A DNA stretch of 64,000 nucleotides from Volvox africanus (GCA_030268105.1 BSDZ01000013.1:1035001-1099000), one strand, 5' to 3'; numbered from the stretch's first letter, positions 12,092-25,246 are shown. Program-made: numbers and translations. The notes: generated from the letters alone by a model not told the origin.

Positions 12092-14887
12092 ATGCCGCCC
12101 AGCGAGGAGAAATCCTTTGCCGCGACCAACCCCAACACTACTTCGCGCGCCGATACTGCATCTCTCCGGCTTACTAACCATATTAGTCCAACGCCTCCAT
12201 CAGGCTCAACATCATCTAGGCTAACCGCCGACGCCGCACCTGCAAATGATGAATCCGGGTGGTCACCCTCGGGACAGGGACATGGCCACACGGACAGCAC
12301 CGCAAGTCCAGAGCAGCGCACCGCCTCCATCGCATCCACGTCCGGCCGTGGCACTACCTACCTTCACCTCCACGCTCCTTACCACCTACTTCAACTCCCC
12401 GGCCCAGCCCACGCCCACCAACACACCCAACCCCGAACCAAGCGCCATCACCACCGCCACTCACCTCCATCTCACCGTCTGCATGACCATAACCATCACC
12501 ACCATCACCACCACCAACAACAACAACGCCAGTACGTCTACCACGACGCAGTCCAGCAGCAGCATTTAAGTGCCCATTCCACACCCTCAGCCCACGCCCT
12601 TCGTCACCCAACACTGCGCCTGATTGCGTCGCGGCTGCGTGCGGGCAGCAAGCCCGGCGCCCGACACGACGGCGCCCGCCTGGGGCTAGTGGTGGAGGGC
12701 GGAGGCATGCGGGGTTGCATCTCCGGGGCGATGCTCATGGCGCTGCATGAACTGGGCCTTACCGATGTTTTCGATGCGGTGTACGGGGCATCAGCGGGGG
12801 CCATCAATGCGACGTACTTTCTTGCGGGGCAGCGTCATGGGTTGAGGATCTACCACGAGGACCTGACGAAGGGAACAAATTTCCTTGACTTCAGGTGATT
12901 GTGATTATTTAATGTTTATTTCTTTCTTTATTTGTTTGTTTGTTTGTTTGTTTATTCCTCACTGTGTTTGCTATTATAAACTTATTTCTACCTCGATGAG
13001 GATCCAGGCGAAGAGTCATCCGTGTATATTTAACCAAATTCCATATGGTCCGGAGCGTCTGTAAATCCACGGTTCCACGCCCTCCTTTATTCGGCCTCTC
13101 TGCGTCCCAGCGTCTGTGATGCGCTGACGGCAGCTGATGGTTATTTAATGTTAACCATCGCGATCAGTTTGACGGTCGGCAGTAGCTGTAAGCCATTGAA
13201 ACCCTGTGAAATCATGGTCTCAGCGGACTGAATGCCGTATCAACATTTTATCCCGCGGACTTCTCCCCCCCGTCGTGTGGGACCTGCTCCCTCCGCAGGA
13301 ACTTGTTCTCTGGTTCCTCTCGGCCCGTCATGAACATCGACTTTCTTATCGATGAGGTGAGCTTTGCAGCGGCAATCCCTGATGAAGGCTACACATACAC
13401 ACACACACACATACACACATACACACATACACACACGGCGGCAAGCAACCTCACGGCCGGGCGTGCGAACACTTCCGCTGGGCGACTGTATCCTGGGTCA
13501 GGACCGACGAGTGGCCCCGGCCCGCTATTGTTATCACGGGACGCATACAGTGCACATTTCCACCCTCCAACGTTACGTTGCACGCCTATGTTACAACTTA
13601 CTGATGTCACTGTCGCTTCCATATCTGTGATCTCTTCCACATTCACTGACTTCTCGTACTTACCCCACCCGACCCCCCATTCCCCACCTCGTTCGCATAT
13701 GTCTTTCACGCAGGTCATGTCCACCACCAAGCCGCTCGACTGGGACGCGGTACTGTCATCGCCTACGCCCCTCAAGGTCGTTGCCTCATGTCTGGACTCC
13801 CTGCAGCCGGTCATTTTGTCCGATTTCGCGGACCGTTCAGAGCTTGCGGAGGCCCTTAAAGCCACCGCCGCAGTGCCCGAGATCGCGGGCCCGCCGCGGC
13901 GACTGCGTGGCCGCACGCTCGTCGACGCAGCGGTGTTTGAGCCGGTCCCGGTGCCGTCCGCCATTCGGGACGGTTGCACGCACGTGCTGGTGCTGTGTAC
14001 GAGGCCAGCTCCGACACGGAGGAGTCCGTGGGCGAGGCGCGTGAGCAGCACGATTGAGGTGTGTTTGCGTAGGTGTTTGCAAAGGTGGAGGTGTTTGTTT
14101 TGGAGGACACAGCCAAGAGCACGAGGACTGGAATTGAAACGTTAGGGTTGGTTGCCATTTAGTGTGCTTTTGAGGCATGCCTGTGTGTGTGTGCGTCTGT
14201 GTATGTGTTGTGTGTTTCAGTTAGACTGCGTGTCAATGTGTGTTTCATCCTTCCCTTTCCCTTTTTATTCCTTTTTTATTTCCCCCTTTTTTGTTTTCAC
14301 TTTCATGAACACCATCGCCGTGTGTGACACAGGTACTAGCTAAGACCACGGTCCTCAACGCTCCGTACATGCGCGATGCCTGGCGCATCTCAGGCCGTAC
14401 AGAACACACCTCCCCTGCCGCAAAGGACGAGCAAATCGTGGCGGCGCTGGGCACCTGCCCCCACGAGTTCCGGCAACGTGTGGGTGCCTACGTGCTGCCG
14501 CTGTACCCGGAGCACACCGCCGGCTGCCATCCGTTGTGTTTGGATCCGGGGAAGCTGGAGGCGGCATGTGAAGTTGGGCATAAGACCCTCCTGAGGCTTC
14601 TCGGCCCTGTGGTGATGGCGGCGACGGCGACGGCGACGGCGGCGGCGGGGGAGCTTGACGATGAGGCGCTAGGGCGGACCGCGTCGGGACCGGGGGCGGG
14701 GGCAGAGGTTAGGGAGGTTGCAGAGGTTGGTGCGGTGGACGGGGCTGAGGGGGTGGGTACGGGTGGGGAGTTGGGTTTGTCGGGGGAATGGGGCCGGGAT
14801 CCCGCGGTGGGTTTGGGGCGGGCACACGGTGAGTTCGGTGACGCCGAGCTGTATACACCCGATATGGACCTGCGCTTCAGGCCGTGA
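12092..14887 (+). CDS. Patatin-like phospholipase (acyl hydrolase)
   Basis: Predicted serine acyl hydrolase acting on phospholipids or other lipid esters through a Ser-Asp dyad. Exons: 12092-12894, 13299-13356, 13714-14040 and 14333-14887. All junctions are GT-AG, phases agree, and the product is 580 residues. Residues 1-195 are low-complexity, with Ser/Thr/Pro and long His and Gln runs around 117-160. The patatin fold begins near 197: oxyanion loop GGGMRG (203-208), nucleophile elbow GASAG (232-236, S234), then VNIDFLIDE-like sequence spanning exon 2 (MNIDFLIDE). The catalytic Asp is in LVDAAVFEPVPV (D358), an Asp-Ala-Ala variant of the usual Asp-Gly-Gly/Ala. The C-terminus after about 470 is acidic and Gly-rich. 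There is no signal peptide or membrane segment, so a cytosolic or peripheral location is likely. The overall pattern is closer to bacterial-type single-domain patatins than to plant storage patatin. The substrate is unknown. Confidence 0.88.
13389..13437. repeat. (CA)n microsatellite in intron 2 of the patatin-like gene
   Basis: Interrupted ACAC/ATAC tract just downstream of the 5' splice site at 13357. It carries no coding information. Confidence 0.85.
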
Positions 14888-16218
14888 TAAACTGTAGCGC
14901 CGCGTTTGCTGCTGCGCGGCGGTGTTGACTGATATATGAAAGGCAGTTCGTGACCATATCTGTCGTATGTATCGCTGAAAGCGTTACGGGTCAGAGGCTC
15001 GTACGGAAGGCTCACAAGTAAAATGCTGTAGAGGCGTGTCCCTGAGGGGGATAGAACCGGGCGCGGTTTTTCCATCAGCCAGTATGTAGCTGTATCTTAA
15101 GAGGATACGATGCAGTGATTTGAGGCTTTCGTGAATGAAATGAGGGGAAAGACTATTTGCCTCCCCACCCCTCCCCACCCCTCTCCACCCCATCCCTGTA
15201 GGGGTTTTTTTCGGGGCAGGATCTACATTAGGCAAGGGGTTGTGGTGGAGAGCAGTGAGGCGCTTAACCGGGGCGCCTCACGAAATTGCGATGTCGTTTC
15301 ACTTTTATACATTCACAGGCCGAAGGTTTTTGTGGGGTTATGGGGCCTAACCCTCAGGGTAACTTATGGGAGCGAATCAGCTCGGTGTACGAACAGTCCA
15401 ACACAGCGTGTCCGTGCGTGTCTGGCCAACGGGGTGATGGGCCGCGTGAGCGCGTGGGGACTCAGCACCGGATAACACGAAGAAACCAAGAGCAGCAGAT
15501 GGAGGGGTGCGCGGCGTGGAAGGCACTGGACGGACAGCTATATTTATCGGTAGGGAAGCTGGGAAATGGAGATGAGGGATTATTGTATTTCTCGTCGATG
15601 TCTTATTTAGGAAGCACGTTCTGAACGATAATGATCGAGTCGGTGGTTATTTTATTTAATGGGTTATTTCGTTACATCGAATTGTTTATATCAGGGTGTT
15701 TGGGTTGGCCTGTTGTTCTTGTTTATATTGCTAAATGACAGGGGATTCGTCAATCTTGTGAAGCTCGTTCTAAGATGCGGAGGGCCGGCTTCCTTCATTG
15801 TCCTTCAGCTCTTGGGAGAAGAACACTGAAAATTACGAAGATGTCTGTTGTGGTCTGCCAGCGTATTTATGTGTGTGGCGTGTGGTGTGCCGCGTGTGGC
15901 GTCTTTCGGGTTATGTTAGTAGTATCCGCCCGACCCGTCGTACATAAGCCCGACCCGGCGCCCAACATGGTATCGTTCTGTGGCAAGGCCCTGGCAGCGT
16001 TATTTTTGGAGGCGCGCGAGGGGAGAGGATGGATATGGTACTAGGTGAATTTGTTAACTAATTACGACATATATTTCTTTGGGTTTTCTATTCTAAGGGG
16101 TTGGTTTAGTGACTTCAGAGGGAAGATTTTTTGGCTGCCTAAGTTTCCGTGTTTGCGTGGGCTGGGAAGCTCTCCTTTAAGGGCGTTGTGTGTTGCGTCT
16201 TATACGTGTATTCTATAG
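14888..16218. other. Spacer between patatin-like gene and the next exon
   Basis: Contains the 3' UTR of the patatin-like gene and probably the 5' part of the small gene whose last exons are at 16219-16634. Several short plus-strand open frames occur (for example 15286-15624), but none shows a recognisable domain or fits splice phase with the exon at 16219. No TGTAA was found within about 700 nt of the patatin stop, so that transcript end is not placed. Confidence 0.4.
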
Positions 16219-16634
16219 GTCTTCCAGGGCAGCTCGAAGGCATTGTTAGACACGCGGTTCATGGGAACAAAGTTACGTTTCCCGAACCTCATGCGACAAA
16301 GCTGTGCATCTTCGACGGCGACGCCGACGCGTCACGAGTACGTCGCGGTTTTGCCGAATGTCCCTATGGCTTCCCTTTCCTGACCGTCAGGACCTGACGG
16401 GCGGTGTAAACTTACGAGAGAATCGCGGTCGTAACACAAGCAGTCCAGGATTAAATGAATTCTGTGCACACATTTAAATGCCATTACCGTAACTTTGACG
16501 TGCAGGACATTGCGGAGATGGTTTTGCGCTTCGACAACCGTCACAACGTCCCCCGTGACATGCTTAAGAAAGACTATGCGTCACCTGACAAAACGACTTT
16601 TAATACGAACGTCAGATCGCCTCCTGAACTTTGA
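16219..16634 (+). CDS. Last two exons of a small unrecognised gene
   Basis: Two exons join cleanly: 16219-16337 (acceptor TATAG, donor CGA/GTACGT) and 16506-16634 (acceptor GTGCAG, stop TGA). The phase-0 join gives a natural-looking sequence with segments LCIFDGDADASR, then DIAEMVLRFDNRHNV and KKDYASPDKTTFNTN. The 5' exon or exons are not located; the acceptor at 16219 requires an upstream exon ending one base into a codon. The stop lies about 155 bp before the start of the next gene, so it might instead be the 5' part of that gene with an unseen splice. I do not recognise the family. Confidence 0.45.
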
Positions 16635-16789
16635 CGTCATTCTAAGCAAAACATCATCTCAGCGTGGCAAGCTTGAGGCCGCGCCCTGCTAGAGTTAAAC
16701 AGAAGCTTTCATTTTTTAATGGATTGAGCAGAGATGTTAATATATATTTGTATATACATCTAGGGGCAGCATCTTGTTTCAGCACAAGC

Positions 16790-19700
16790 ATGTCACCTTC
16801 AGCTCGCCCTTTCTCCGCTTCATCCGCACGTAGTAACACAGCAGCTGCAGATGGATCCATCGGCACCTTCTTTATGGATCGCTCTGGATTTCTGGGACTG
16901 GAAGGAGGATCTAAGTTGGACAGGCCTGTGTCAGAAACGGTTAATTTGCTAATTGACGCGGCTCATCAAAGGTTAGGATTAATCCGGTCATATTGTGTAG
17001 GATGGTGAAGGTGCCTGGCGCTACCTTTGGGCTAACCGGACCTTACACTGGGTGCTCCATGGGCTCTCCATGCCAGCTCTATCGCCAACTCGCTCCGATT
17101 CACATCGTGACTCACTATGCTAGCTGTTTATTTACTCCATTTCCTAAAATTTATATTGCATGTCGCAGGCATGAGAACAGAAACGTCCGTCACCCCGCCA
17201 CCCACGCCTACACGCTCTTCGCTCAGCGCGCGGCCGAGGTCAGCGCTATCAACACCTCCAGTAACAGCTCCAAATGCCGAAATCCCAGCAGCGGTGGCGG
17301 CGGCGGCGTGGTCCCATCCCTCAGCCTCGACACTTCGCGCTCTCTCGGCAGTTACACAGGCCACAGCTCCACCGCGGTCTATGCCTGGGGTGAAGGCCCC
17401 CTCTCTTCCCGCGGGAGTAAAGGTCCCCAGGTGCCCCTCCGCGGCGCTAACGGCGGCGAGGGACACGTACCCATCACTGCGGCCACGTCTGCGGCCGCCC
17501 CGGCTAAGGCTGCGGCTACAGTGGTGGTGGGTTCAACTCGAACTGTCGCTGCAGGTAGTGGGACCACCGGGCCGGCCGGCAGGACTGGTAGAATACATCG
17601 AGAGCCTTCTCCCCTGGGTCGTAGGTCCCCTGCCGGTCGTACGGTACGACAAACGTTCTCACCCATGTCAGGGCTGAAGCCGGTGGTGGCAACAGGGGAG
17701 TGCCGGAAGGGAAATGTCACGCCCACGAGCACGACTGTGGTCATTTCTGGAAAGGCGCCGCAAACCGCTAAGGTGAAGGCGGCAGCGGCAAAGCCGAGCG
17801 CGAGCGTGACGATGACGGCGGTAAATGGCAAGTCGAAGTTGGGGTCGGCGGCGGCTGCAACTGCGGCGGCTGCAGCACCTTCTTCCCCAAGGTCACTCCT
17901 CGCAGGCGCCACTGCCAATGCACACAGCGCCATGGCGAGAACATCTGCACCGCTGTCGCTGTCACCGCGTCGACAGCCGCCGATCGGCAGCAACGGCCAG
18001 GAGGGGTCGGGGTCGCCGGGCCACATCGACTGGGGCGACACCGCCAGAGCGGCCGTGAAGGGCGAGGTGATTGTGGAGGAAAGCAGCTATGAGGATCCCC
18101 GTACAGTCCGACGAGTAAAAAGCGCCGGCAATTCCAACACTGCGGGCGACAGCGGGGTCACTGCCACGGTGACGGTGGCGGCGACAGCCGGTGCTTGCCG
18201 TGCAGCGGAGGAGCAGTCGCGCAGCCCCAGACAGTTTGTTCGTTCGGAGGTGGTTGGTCGGGCGCTGTCCACGTGGGAAGGCGCGGATCTGGAGGTAAGG
18301 AGGAAAGGCTGACGGTGGTTGATGTTACTCGGCCTCCTGGATCAGCTTTTGGCTTCTGCTGTACCTTTTGCCAACACTAACTTCGTCGTCGGTTGGGTTT
18401 AAGAAACACCTCTTCTCTTTTAGGGAGGAAGAGCAAGTTCGTTTCAATTATTGTTATGATTGTTGGGACCCAAGGCAGAGGATGTCGCTCATCCTGCTCC
18501 TTTTCCTCCAAAGAAACTCATCCCTTCTCTACTTATCCCTTCTCTACACTTAATATCCGTGCCGTACAGGTGGTTTGCATGTACGATAGCAACTTCCAAT
18601 CCGCCAACCGACAGGGTCAACATGGCGTGCCGATGCGTGTGTCATCCCGAACGACTATAGGGCCCATATCCTATCTTTACAGGTACGACAGAGGGCTCGT
18701 AGGAGGTTCGTTTTTTTGTCTTGACTAGTTGACTTGTGAGTCGTGAATCAATCGAGCGACAGGTTTCCTTTTTTGTGGTTGCAGTTTTATTTAAAAGCTT
18801 ACACGATACCAAAATATAGAGTTAGATGTATGCTTCGAGCGTTGAACTGTATCCTTCCATTGTACACTTGTACTGCAGGTGGTACTGCAAACGAGCGACG
18901 AAGTTTCGGAGCCCGATGACACCAGAGGACCTCCCGGACGCCCCCATGCTGTCCCCTGGAGAGTCGTACCGCTCCGTACCCGCTGGGTCCCTTAACAGGG
19001 GCGGTGGCGGCGGCGCCCGGAGCGGCAGCGCCAAACGAAACAGCCGCCCCAACAGCGGCATGGCTGGCGGCGGCGCAGCCGCGGCTGCAGACCCCCCCGC
19101 ATGGCTTCGTCAGGCAACCACCCGGCGTAACCACAGCGGCCCCAGTATCGTCAGCGGAGAGGGGCCTGGGGTTGCCACTGGCGGTTGTGGCGAGGGGAGC
19201 CGTGGGGGAGTCGCCGCTGCCGTCACGTCTCCCGCGGACCATGAACGGCTTACCACCGCCACCGCCCGCAGCGGCAGCGGTCGGCGTCTGAACCCCTGCC
19301 TGGACCCCCTCATCAGTCTGTCGGAGTTGGTGGACCTTCTGGAAGACATGGAGGTACGGGGCCGCGGCGGCATGTGTGAACCCCAAACACCTCCCACATC
19401 CCCCACACCACGCCGTCAGAGCACCACCCAACCGCCAAGCCATCCGTGCGTGACGGCTCCATTAACTAAATGTCAGAACGTACTGCGCTTAGGTATTGAG
19501 AGTTAAGTTTAACTGTTTTTGATCCACTGAAACGGCTGGTAATCCGTACTGTGACTCCAGAGGATTGATCTAATCCGGCATTCCGAAAAAACATCTGGAA
19601 CAAATTGTAAATAAAAAGTTATATAAAATAAAAACTTTATAACTAGAAATACTTATATGTATATACATATAAACACATACATATAAATGCTTATGTTTAT

Positions 19701-22385
19701 TTTATACATATATAATGTTTTAAAATTGGAAAATTGGAAAATTATGAGTTGTAATTTTTCAACGCAAAATGTTTAACACAAAAAAACGCAAATGAATTCT
19801 CGTTTGTGTTTTCTTTGGCCTCCCGGCGTAATGAATTCTCATGGTGCCCTTCGCAGATTGTACCACAGCTAGCCACGAGAGTTGACGTCACCAGGATCTT
19901 CAACGCCGCCCACCAGGCCTTCACTTCTGCCACCGGCCCCGCCGGCTCCGAGACCATCACCTCCACGGCAGTCATCTCCTCGACCCCCGCCAACTCCACG
20001 GCTTGGGGGGCACCCGGCGGCAACGCTCCCCGCGCGGCTGCCGAATCTCATCATTCCAATTCGAAGCCGCCGCCCGCCCAGGGATCGGCAGCGGACAGCA
20101 GTACCACGGGTCGCCACCCGGCGTCGGCGGCTAAACCGCGTCCCGCCAGCGCCGTCACCACCGCGAGTGGCAAACCACTCGACGCTTGGTCGAGTATCTC
20201 CAGCGGCTTCTCCATCAACAGCATTATGAAAACCGCCGCCGCCGCCGCCGCCGCCGACAGCGGAGGTCCCAGGAACGCCGCTGGTCGGCCCTCATCAGCA
20301 CCTCGCGTTCTGAGCAAGCCCACCGCCGCCGCCCCCGCCGCCCCTGCCGCAGCTGCTGCTACCGGTGGCGTTGTTGGCAGCGGTGGTAGTTGCAATATCA
20401 TCCCGCGGACCCAGCCCCACCCCGAAGAGGTCCGATTTCCGGCGTTCAAAGACATCTTGGTGCGCCTGGCGGTGGCCATCGCCTGTACGGAGCCGCCGGT
20501 GGCGGCGGGCGCCGGCGTCACATCTGCCGCTGGCGTGAATTCCGCCGTGGCAGCGCCGGCGCCGGCGCTGATGCCGGCTGCCTCTTCCGCTTATTTTTCC
20601 CAGGAGCTGACGTTTCCGAACCCCGTCCTCACCGCCGCCGCCAGCGCCGTCGGTTGCTCGTCCCGAGGATGGGGTCGTACAATGTCGACAGAGGACGCAG
20701 TGGCGGCCGTCCGGCGCCTGCTAGAACGGATGAAACTGTACCGCAATGACATACAGGTCCTAAAACACCGCCTCGATGAGCTGGCGCGCCTCGCGAATGA
20801 GCATGCCGTACGTGCACGGGATAACAGGTTCCGTTATGTCGCCGTACGATCCGTCGTTGAGGCTGCACAAGACATTGGCGTGTCACCTGGCGCTGCGCAG
20901 CTGCCGCCAGGAGCACGGCCGGGCATGTCCAGCCGGCCTCTGCCGCCGTGGAGCGTGCTGGCGGCGTCGCCGGCGCCGTCGTACCTGACGGCCATACTGA
21001 CGGAGGAGGACCAGCCGGACTTTCCGTATCAGCCGGCCTGGCGGGAATTTGGCGCTGTAGCTTTGGATCTGGGTGTGCTACAGCCCGGGGAGCTACGGCG
21101 TTGCAGGCTGCTGCTGTACTGTCGCGGGCCGTACACCTTGTCCGTACGGATTGACGCGAGTGACGCGCCGTTTTGCGATGTCACTCACATGGGCCTTCAG
21201 TCCGTCCCACCGGGTTTACCCTTCCGAGTAGATGTTGATGTGAAGGTGTACGACATTGGCGAAGTCGTGGGTGAGCTGCGACTGCTGTATACCTCTGCTC
21301 AAGATCGGCGAGAGAGAAAATTAGTCGTACCAGTGTACGGCATGGTTTGCCCGGTCGGCGCCGCCGCCGCTAACGATGTCCGTACATGGGCCCGGTGCGC
21401 TTCAGAGCGGTCCGTGATTGCCGCTAAAATCGCGCGGGAGCATCCAGCGAAGGCGTCGACGTCGGTAGTATCGACGGTTGTCGTACCACCGCGGCGGGGT
21501 CCATCGTCGCCGCCATCGCTATCGGCGTCCTTGTCGTATTTGGGAGGGTACGGAAACAGCAGCACGTCCGTATTGGCTTGCAAGCCCTGCACCAACACGC
21601 GGTTGGGCGAGTCCCCCTCGGCGGCGGCAGTGGCGCCGCCATCACCGGCCGCAAGCCAAACGGGGGCCCGCCGACACGTCAGCAGTAGTGGAGGCGATGG
21701 CATTGGCCCTGGCGGTGGCGTAGCCAGCAGTACTGGTGGTGGTAGTGGTGGAGATAAGCCGCCCTCTCGTGCCGATAGCGGGCGCAGTAGCAGTGGCACC
21801 GGCGGCAGCGCCAATGGCAGCGGCAGCGGCGGCGGCCAGGGTGAAGCTGGCGGCGCTACAGCTGCAGGTGGCGGTTGCGAAGCGGAAGTTGCGGAGACCG
21901 GTGGCATCGTGACCGGGCCGCCGCTGTCTCCGAGGGGCTCTTCGACCCGTGGGTCCAGCCGTGAATGCTACGAGGGGGGCTTATCCGCGGCAGTGAGCGC
22001 CTGCGCGGTGAATCCGGCGTCTGACTCTGGCCTGCGGGCCGTGGGTGTTGCCGTACCTGCGGTGGGCGGGTTTGGTGGGGCGAAGGCGGAGGAGGAAGCA
22101 TCAGGCCGTGATGAGGCTGAATCTGCGCACGTTGAAGTGGAGGATGCGGGAGGAGAGGACGGGGAGGGGGAGGGGGAGGAGGAGGGGGAGGGGGAGGGAG
22201 AAGGTCTGCTTCCGGCGGCACCTTCTAGGCAGGACAGCGGGGTGCTTGATCAGGACCATGGAATCACGCAAGACCAGCATGCAGCGGGAGAGATTACATC
22301 AGGAACGGAAAGGGGGGTGGAAACGGCCGAGAAGTGTTCTAAGGAGTCCCGGGGGAGCTCCTTCTTTATCACGGACGCCGAATGA
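16790..22385 (+). CDS. Large protein with ASH/MSP-like beta-sandwich, possibly flagellar
   Basis: Function unknown. Exons: 16790-16971, 17169-18294, 18570-18682, 18879-19353 and 19857-22385. All junctions are GT-AG, phases agree, and the product is 1474 residues. The N-terminal exon is conserved-looking (GTFFMDRSGFLGLEGG, VSETVNLLIDAAHQRHENRN). A basic patch around 465-495 reads YLYRWYCKRATKFRSP. Paired helical segments resembling degenerate EF-hands flank the last intron (SLSELVDLLEDMEIVPQLA, later RFPAFKDILVRLA). A coiled-coil-like helix lies near 909-970 (LLERMKLYRNDIQVLKHRL). A beta-sandwich at about 1026-1127 (FGAVALDLGVLQPGELRRC to KLVVPVYGMV) looks like the ASH/MSP fold common in ciliary and centrosomal proteins. 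The rest is Ala/Gly/Ser low complexity, and the C-terminal 300 residues are Gly- and Glu-rich. The ciliary role is inferred from the fold only. Confidence 0.75.
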
Positions 22386-22433
22386 ACAGCGAATTAACAA
22401 AAACGTATGTTGCCTGTACGGTTAAGTACGATA

Positions 22434-22438
22434 TGTAA
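22434..22438 (+). terminator. TGTAA polyadenylation signal
   Basis: TGTAA 49 nt after the stop codon at 22385, the expected spacing for a short volvocine 3' UTR. Confidence 0.55.
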
Positions 22439-24730
22439 GACACGTACGGACAGCAGCTTGTTGACTTTAGTACGACAGCTGCAGTATGACTAATGAAAAT
22501 TGTACTGATGCTCATTACCTGTAGATCTGTGTAGTTGGTAGATTGTGTTTCGTACGAATAGGTGGTTACAGGACTTGGGGCTTAGAACGTGGGAGTTTGG
22601 AGGGGGACAGGGTTTTGGGGGTTGCCGGAACAAAGGGGGTTGCGGCTTGGAGAGGGTGTTTAGGCCTCAGAGTTGGGGAGGGGGGGATCGGACAAAACAC
22701 AGCCTCTGGACTTCACTGCAGGCATATGGCGAGCACTTCTCTCACGAGTGCGCGCAGGCCAATATGCATCACCATGATGTCACCCCCTCACCCCCTGCTG
22801 TCGCAGCAATGTCTGTCTTTCTGTCGGTCAGTCTATCTCTATGTATGTGTTTATGTGTGCCTGTCGTACCTTGCCTGCTGGTCTTGTACCGAATCTCCGT
22901 CCAGGCAGGTAAATGGTCTGTACGTGATGATGATGATGATGATGATGATCGCCATCACGTGTATTAATTGGTCTACTGAATGTACGGAATGTATGTACTG
23001 CTACTTTGGAGCAGTACCTACTTATTAGGACATATTCATATATTGGTTACGTCCTTCGTTACGCAGTCGTACGTTCATGCAGCCGGCCCATCCATCATTT
23101 GTCGTGCAAGGGGGACCAAACACACACACTGCATGCTTCTATCTGGACGTCATCACCGTCCGTACATGTTGGGGGTCATCACCGGCCAAGACTTGCGGTT
23201 TGCCATTGGGCTCCCGCCATACAGTGTCTCCTGCCCCGTGCGGATGTTGCGCCGTCGGAGGGAAGGGGCGGGGAGGGGAGAAGCCCGTGTGGCTCTGTCC
23301 TTTGTTCCCTCACGCCTAGCAGAAATCGACATCTCACGTCATTACGTTGGAGGTTAGTTCGTTAGCACGGGAAGTGGAAGGTAGTTAATACTTCTTCTGT
23401 TGCGGTAGCTATTTTGTTTAACGAACAATTAATTAACAACTACGTCGAGTTGTGAGCGGGTGAGCTGCTGCCTGGATAGTAGACAGGCAGGATACGGTAG
23501 AGCTGTTGTTGTACGACAGAATAGCTATAGCATGAACAGAAATAGCAGCTGCATGTCGGTACCTTGGTCATGGCCAAATAGTGGTCTGGTGCGGCCGCCC
23601 TTCAGTAGCGAAGGGATGTAGAAGTAAGCCACGCATCCATCAGGCAATCATCATCCTCGTGTGTCCCATTCGTACCAGTCCGTACGTGTGTGGGTATATT
23701 GGCTGTACTACTGGCACTTCATATGCCGTACGGTCGATCAGGTACTTTGCCGTGCACTCAACACTTTTGTTAAAACTGTATGTATGCGTGGTTGCTAGCT
23801 GTTATCATGGCGGGCCAGTCAGTCAGTCAAGAGCAGCAAATAACGAAAACGGTGGACGGCACTGCTGCTGCTACTGAGAGATATTTCAATGAATCAAAGT
23901 TCTGAATTGCATACACTATTGTGTATGTACGACAAGGAGAGGCGCTTGGGCTTTCTTGGGATTTGCGTTACACGTTTGGTTGTACGAACAACCGTCAGAC
24001 AGCATTTGGTCCCGGCCGTGGTGCTTCGGCAGAGTGGCAGCTAGAGATCCGTTTGTCCCTCCGCTGGTGCCAGTGGGTGGGTGCGCCCTGGGGAGGAGGG
24101 GAAGGGGGGAAGGGGGAAAGGGGGGTTTGGGGCGGTGGGGGTCCGAGCCTGCTCTCTGCGGCACACCCTGAAGAGGGTGAGGCGTGAGGCTGTCCTTTGC
24201 AAACGGCGCTGCCGCAACGTGTGTCTGATTGAGGGTGGTGGTGGGGGTGAGCGACATCTCACACCTGGTCGAGGATGGCGTCCAGCGAGCAAACATACAT
24301 GCAGCTGGCACATACGTCCAAAGGTCTTTGACCTCTCCCGACCTCTCCTGACCTCGTGCTTCATCTCGTGCAGAGGTGTACCTGTCTCTCATGTCTCCCT
24401 CTCTCGCGCTCCTCACCGATGCATCATCTGCAGCCAATGAAATATCTGGTGCCGGAAATTCGGCTTCACTCCTTACATATATACAAGCAGCAGATCCAGA
24501 TCTGGATCTGGATCTGGATCGCCTATACGTTCATACATATCAATTAAAGAGTGCAAAAGTGGGCGCAGCATGTACCTTCCTGCCGCCCCATAGATGGCAC
24601 CTTCCGCAAACTGTTGTCACGCATTAGTTGATGGGAAGTTTGAGGACGGGCAAGCACCGGAGGGGGGCCCTGACCGGGCCGGTGGGGCACGAGGGTCTGT
24701 ATACATCTGAGTATATATACTTATTTATTA
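22439..24730. other. Gene-poor spacer with microsatellites
   Basis: No gene was supported here. It includes an (ATG)n run near 22926-22950 and purine- or pyrimidine-rich stretches (24090-24150). On the minus strand near 24270-24440 a short exon-like segment (VKDLWTYVPAACMFARW) precedes a good GT donor, but no partner exons could be joined to it. Confidence 0.4.
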
Positions 24731-24866
24731 TGGGTGTTACACTGTGGGCGACTCGCCCTCCAAAGACGAGCACCGGGGGTCCTGACCGGACCGAGCCACA
24801 GCGCAGGGGAGGAACACGTGGCTTTGTCTGTCAGTCCTGCCACGTGCTCCCCCTCTCACTAGGGCC
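24731..24866. repeat. Dispersed 136-bp repeat, copy 1
   Basis: Nearly identical (4 substitutions by eye over 136 bp) to 29630-29765. It begins TGGGTGTTAC and ends near CACTAGGGCC. A more diverged partial copy may sit at 24648-24700. Both copies are in the same orientation. No RNA polymerase III B box, target-site duplication or terminal inverted repeat was found, so the element class is unknown. Confidence 0.8.
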
Positions 24867-25246
24867 ATATATATTTATGTATATATGCATATATACGTAC
24901 ATATATATGTATATATGTACATACATATATGTTTATATTACATGTATACCAGTGCAGCCGTACAGAACATCCTGACTCCCTGAGGCTAGGTTCATTTCCA
25001 TGACGGATGGTAAAGCTGTTAATGACAGTGACATCACATAACATGCAAAGACATCACCCGTCCCCAGCTGTATACAAACGTGTTGTCGCGTGGACGCGGA
25101 AACGCGTCAAATAATGCATCGTAATAATCGTAATAAGGCGTCATGGAATTATTGCGCCAATCCGCGTGGAATGTGAATACACGCAATCGAAGGCGGTGGC
25201 AGCAGCAGCAGAGTGGAGGAAAGAATAATCATATATGTATATATAT

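Noticed and set aside
11493..12092. 199-codon minus-strand open frame between the phosphatase and patatin-like genes
   Set aside because: No recognisable domain, composition typical of non-coding antisense sequence, and it covers the expected promoter of the patatin-like gene.
13389..14051. 220-codon minus-strand frame overlapping the patatin-like gene
   Set aside because: It is the antisense shadow of exon 3 and the (CA)n tract; the plus strand has clear catalytic motifs.
17379..18041. 220-codon minus-strand frame overlapping the ASH-like gene
   Set aside because: Shadow of a GC-rich low-complexity exon; only the plus strand has splice-phase agreement.
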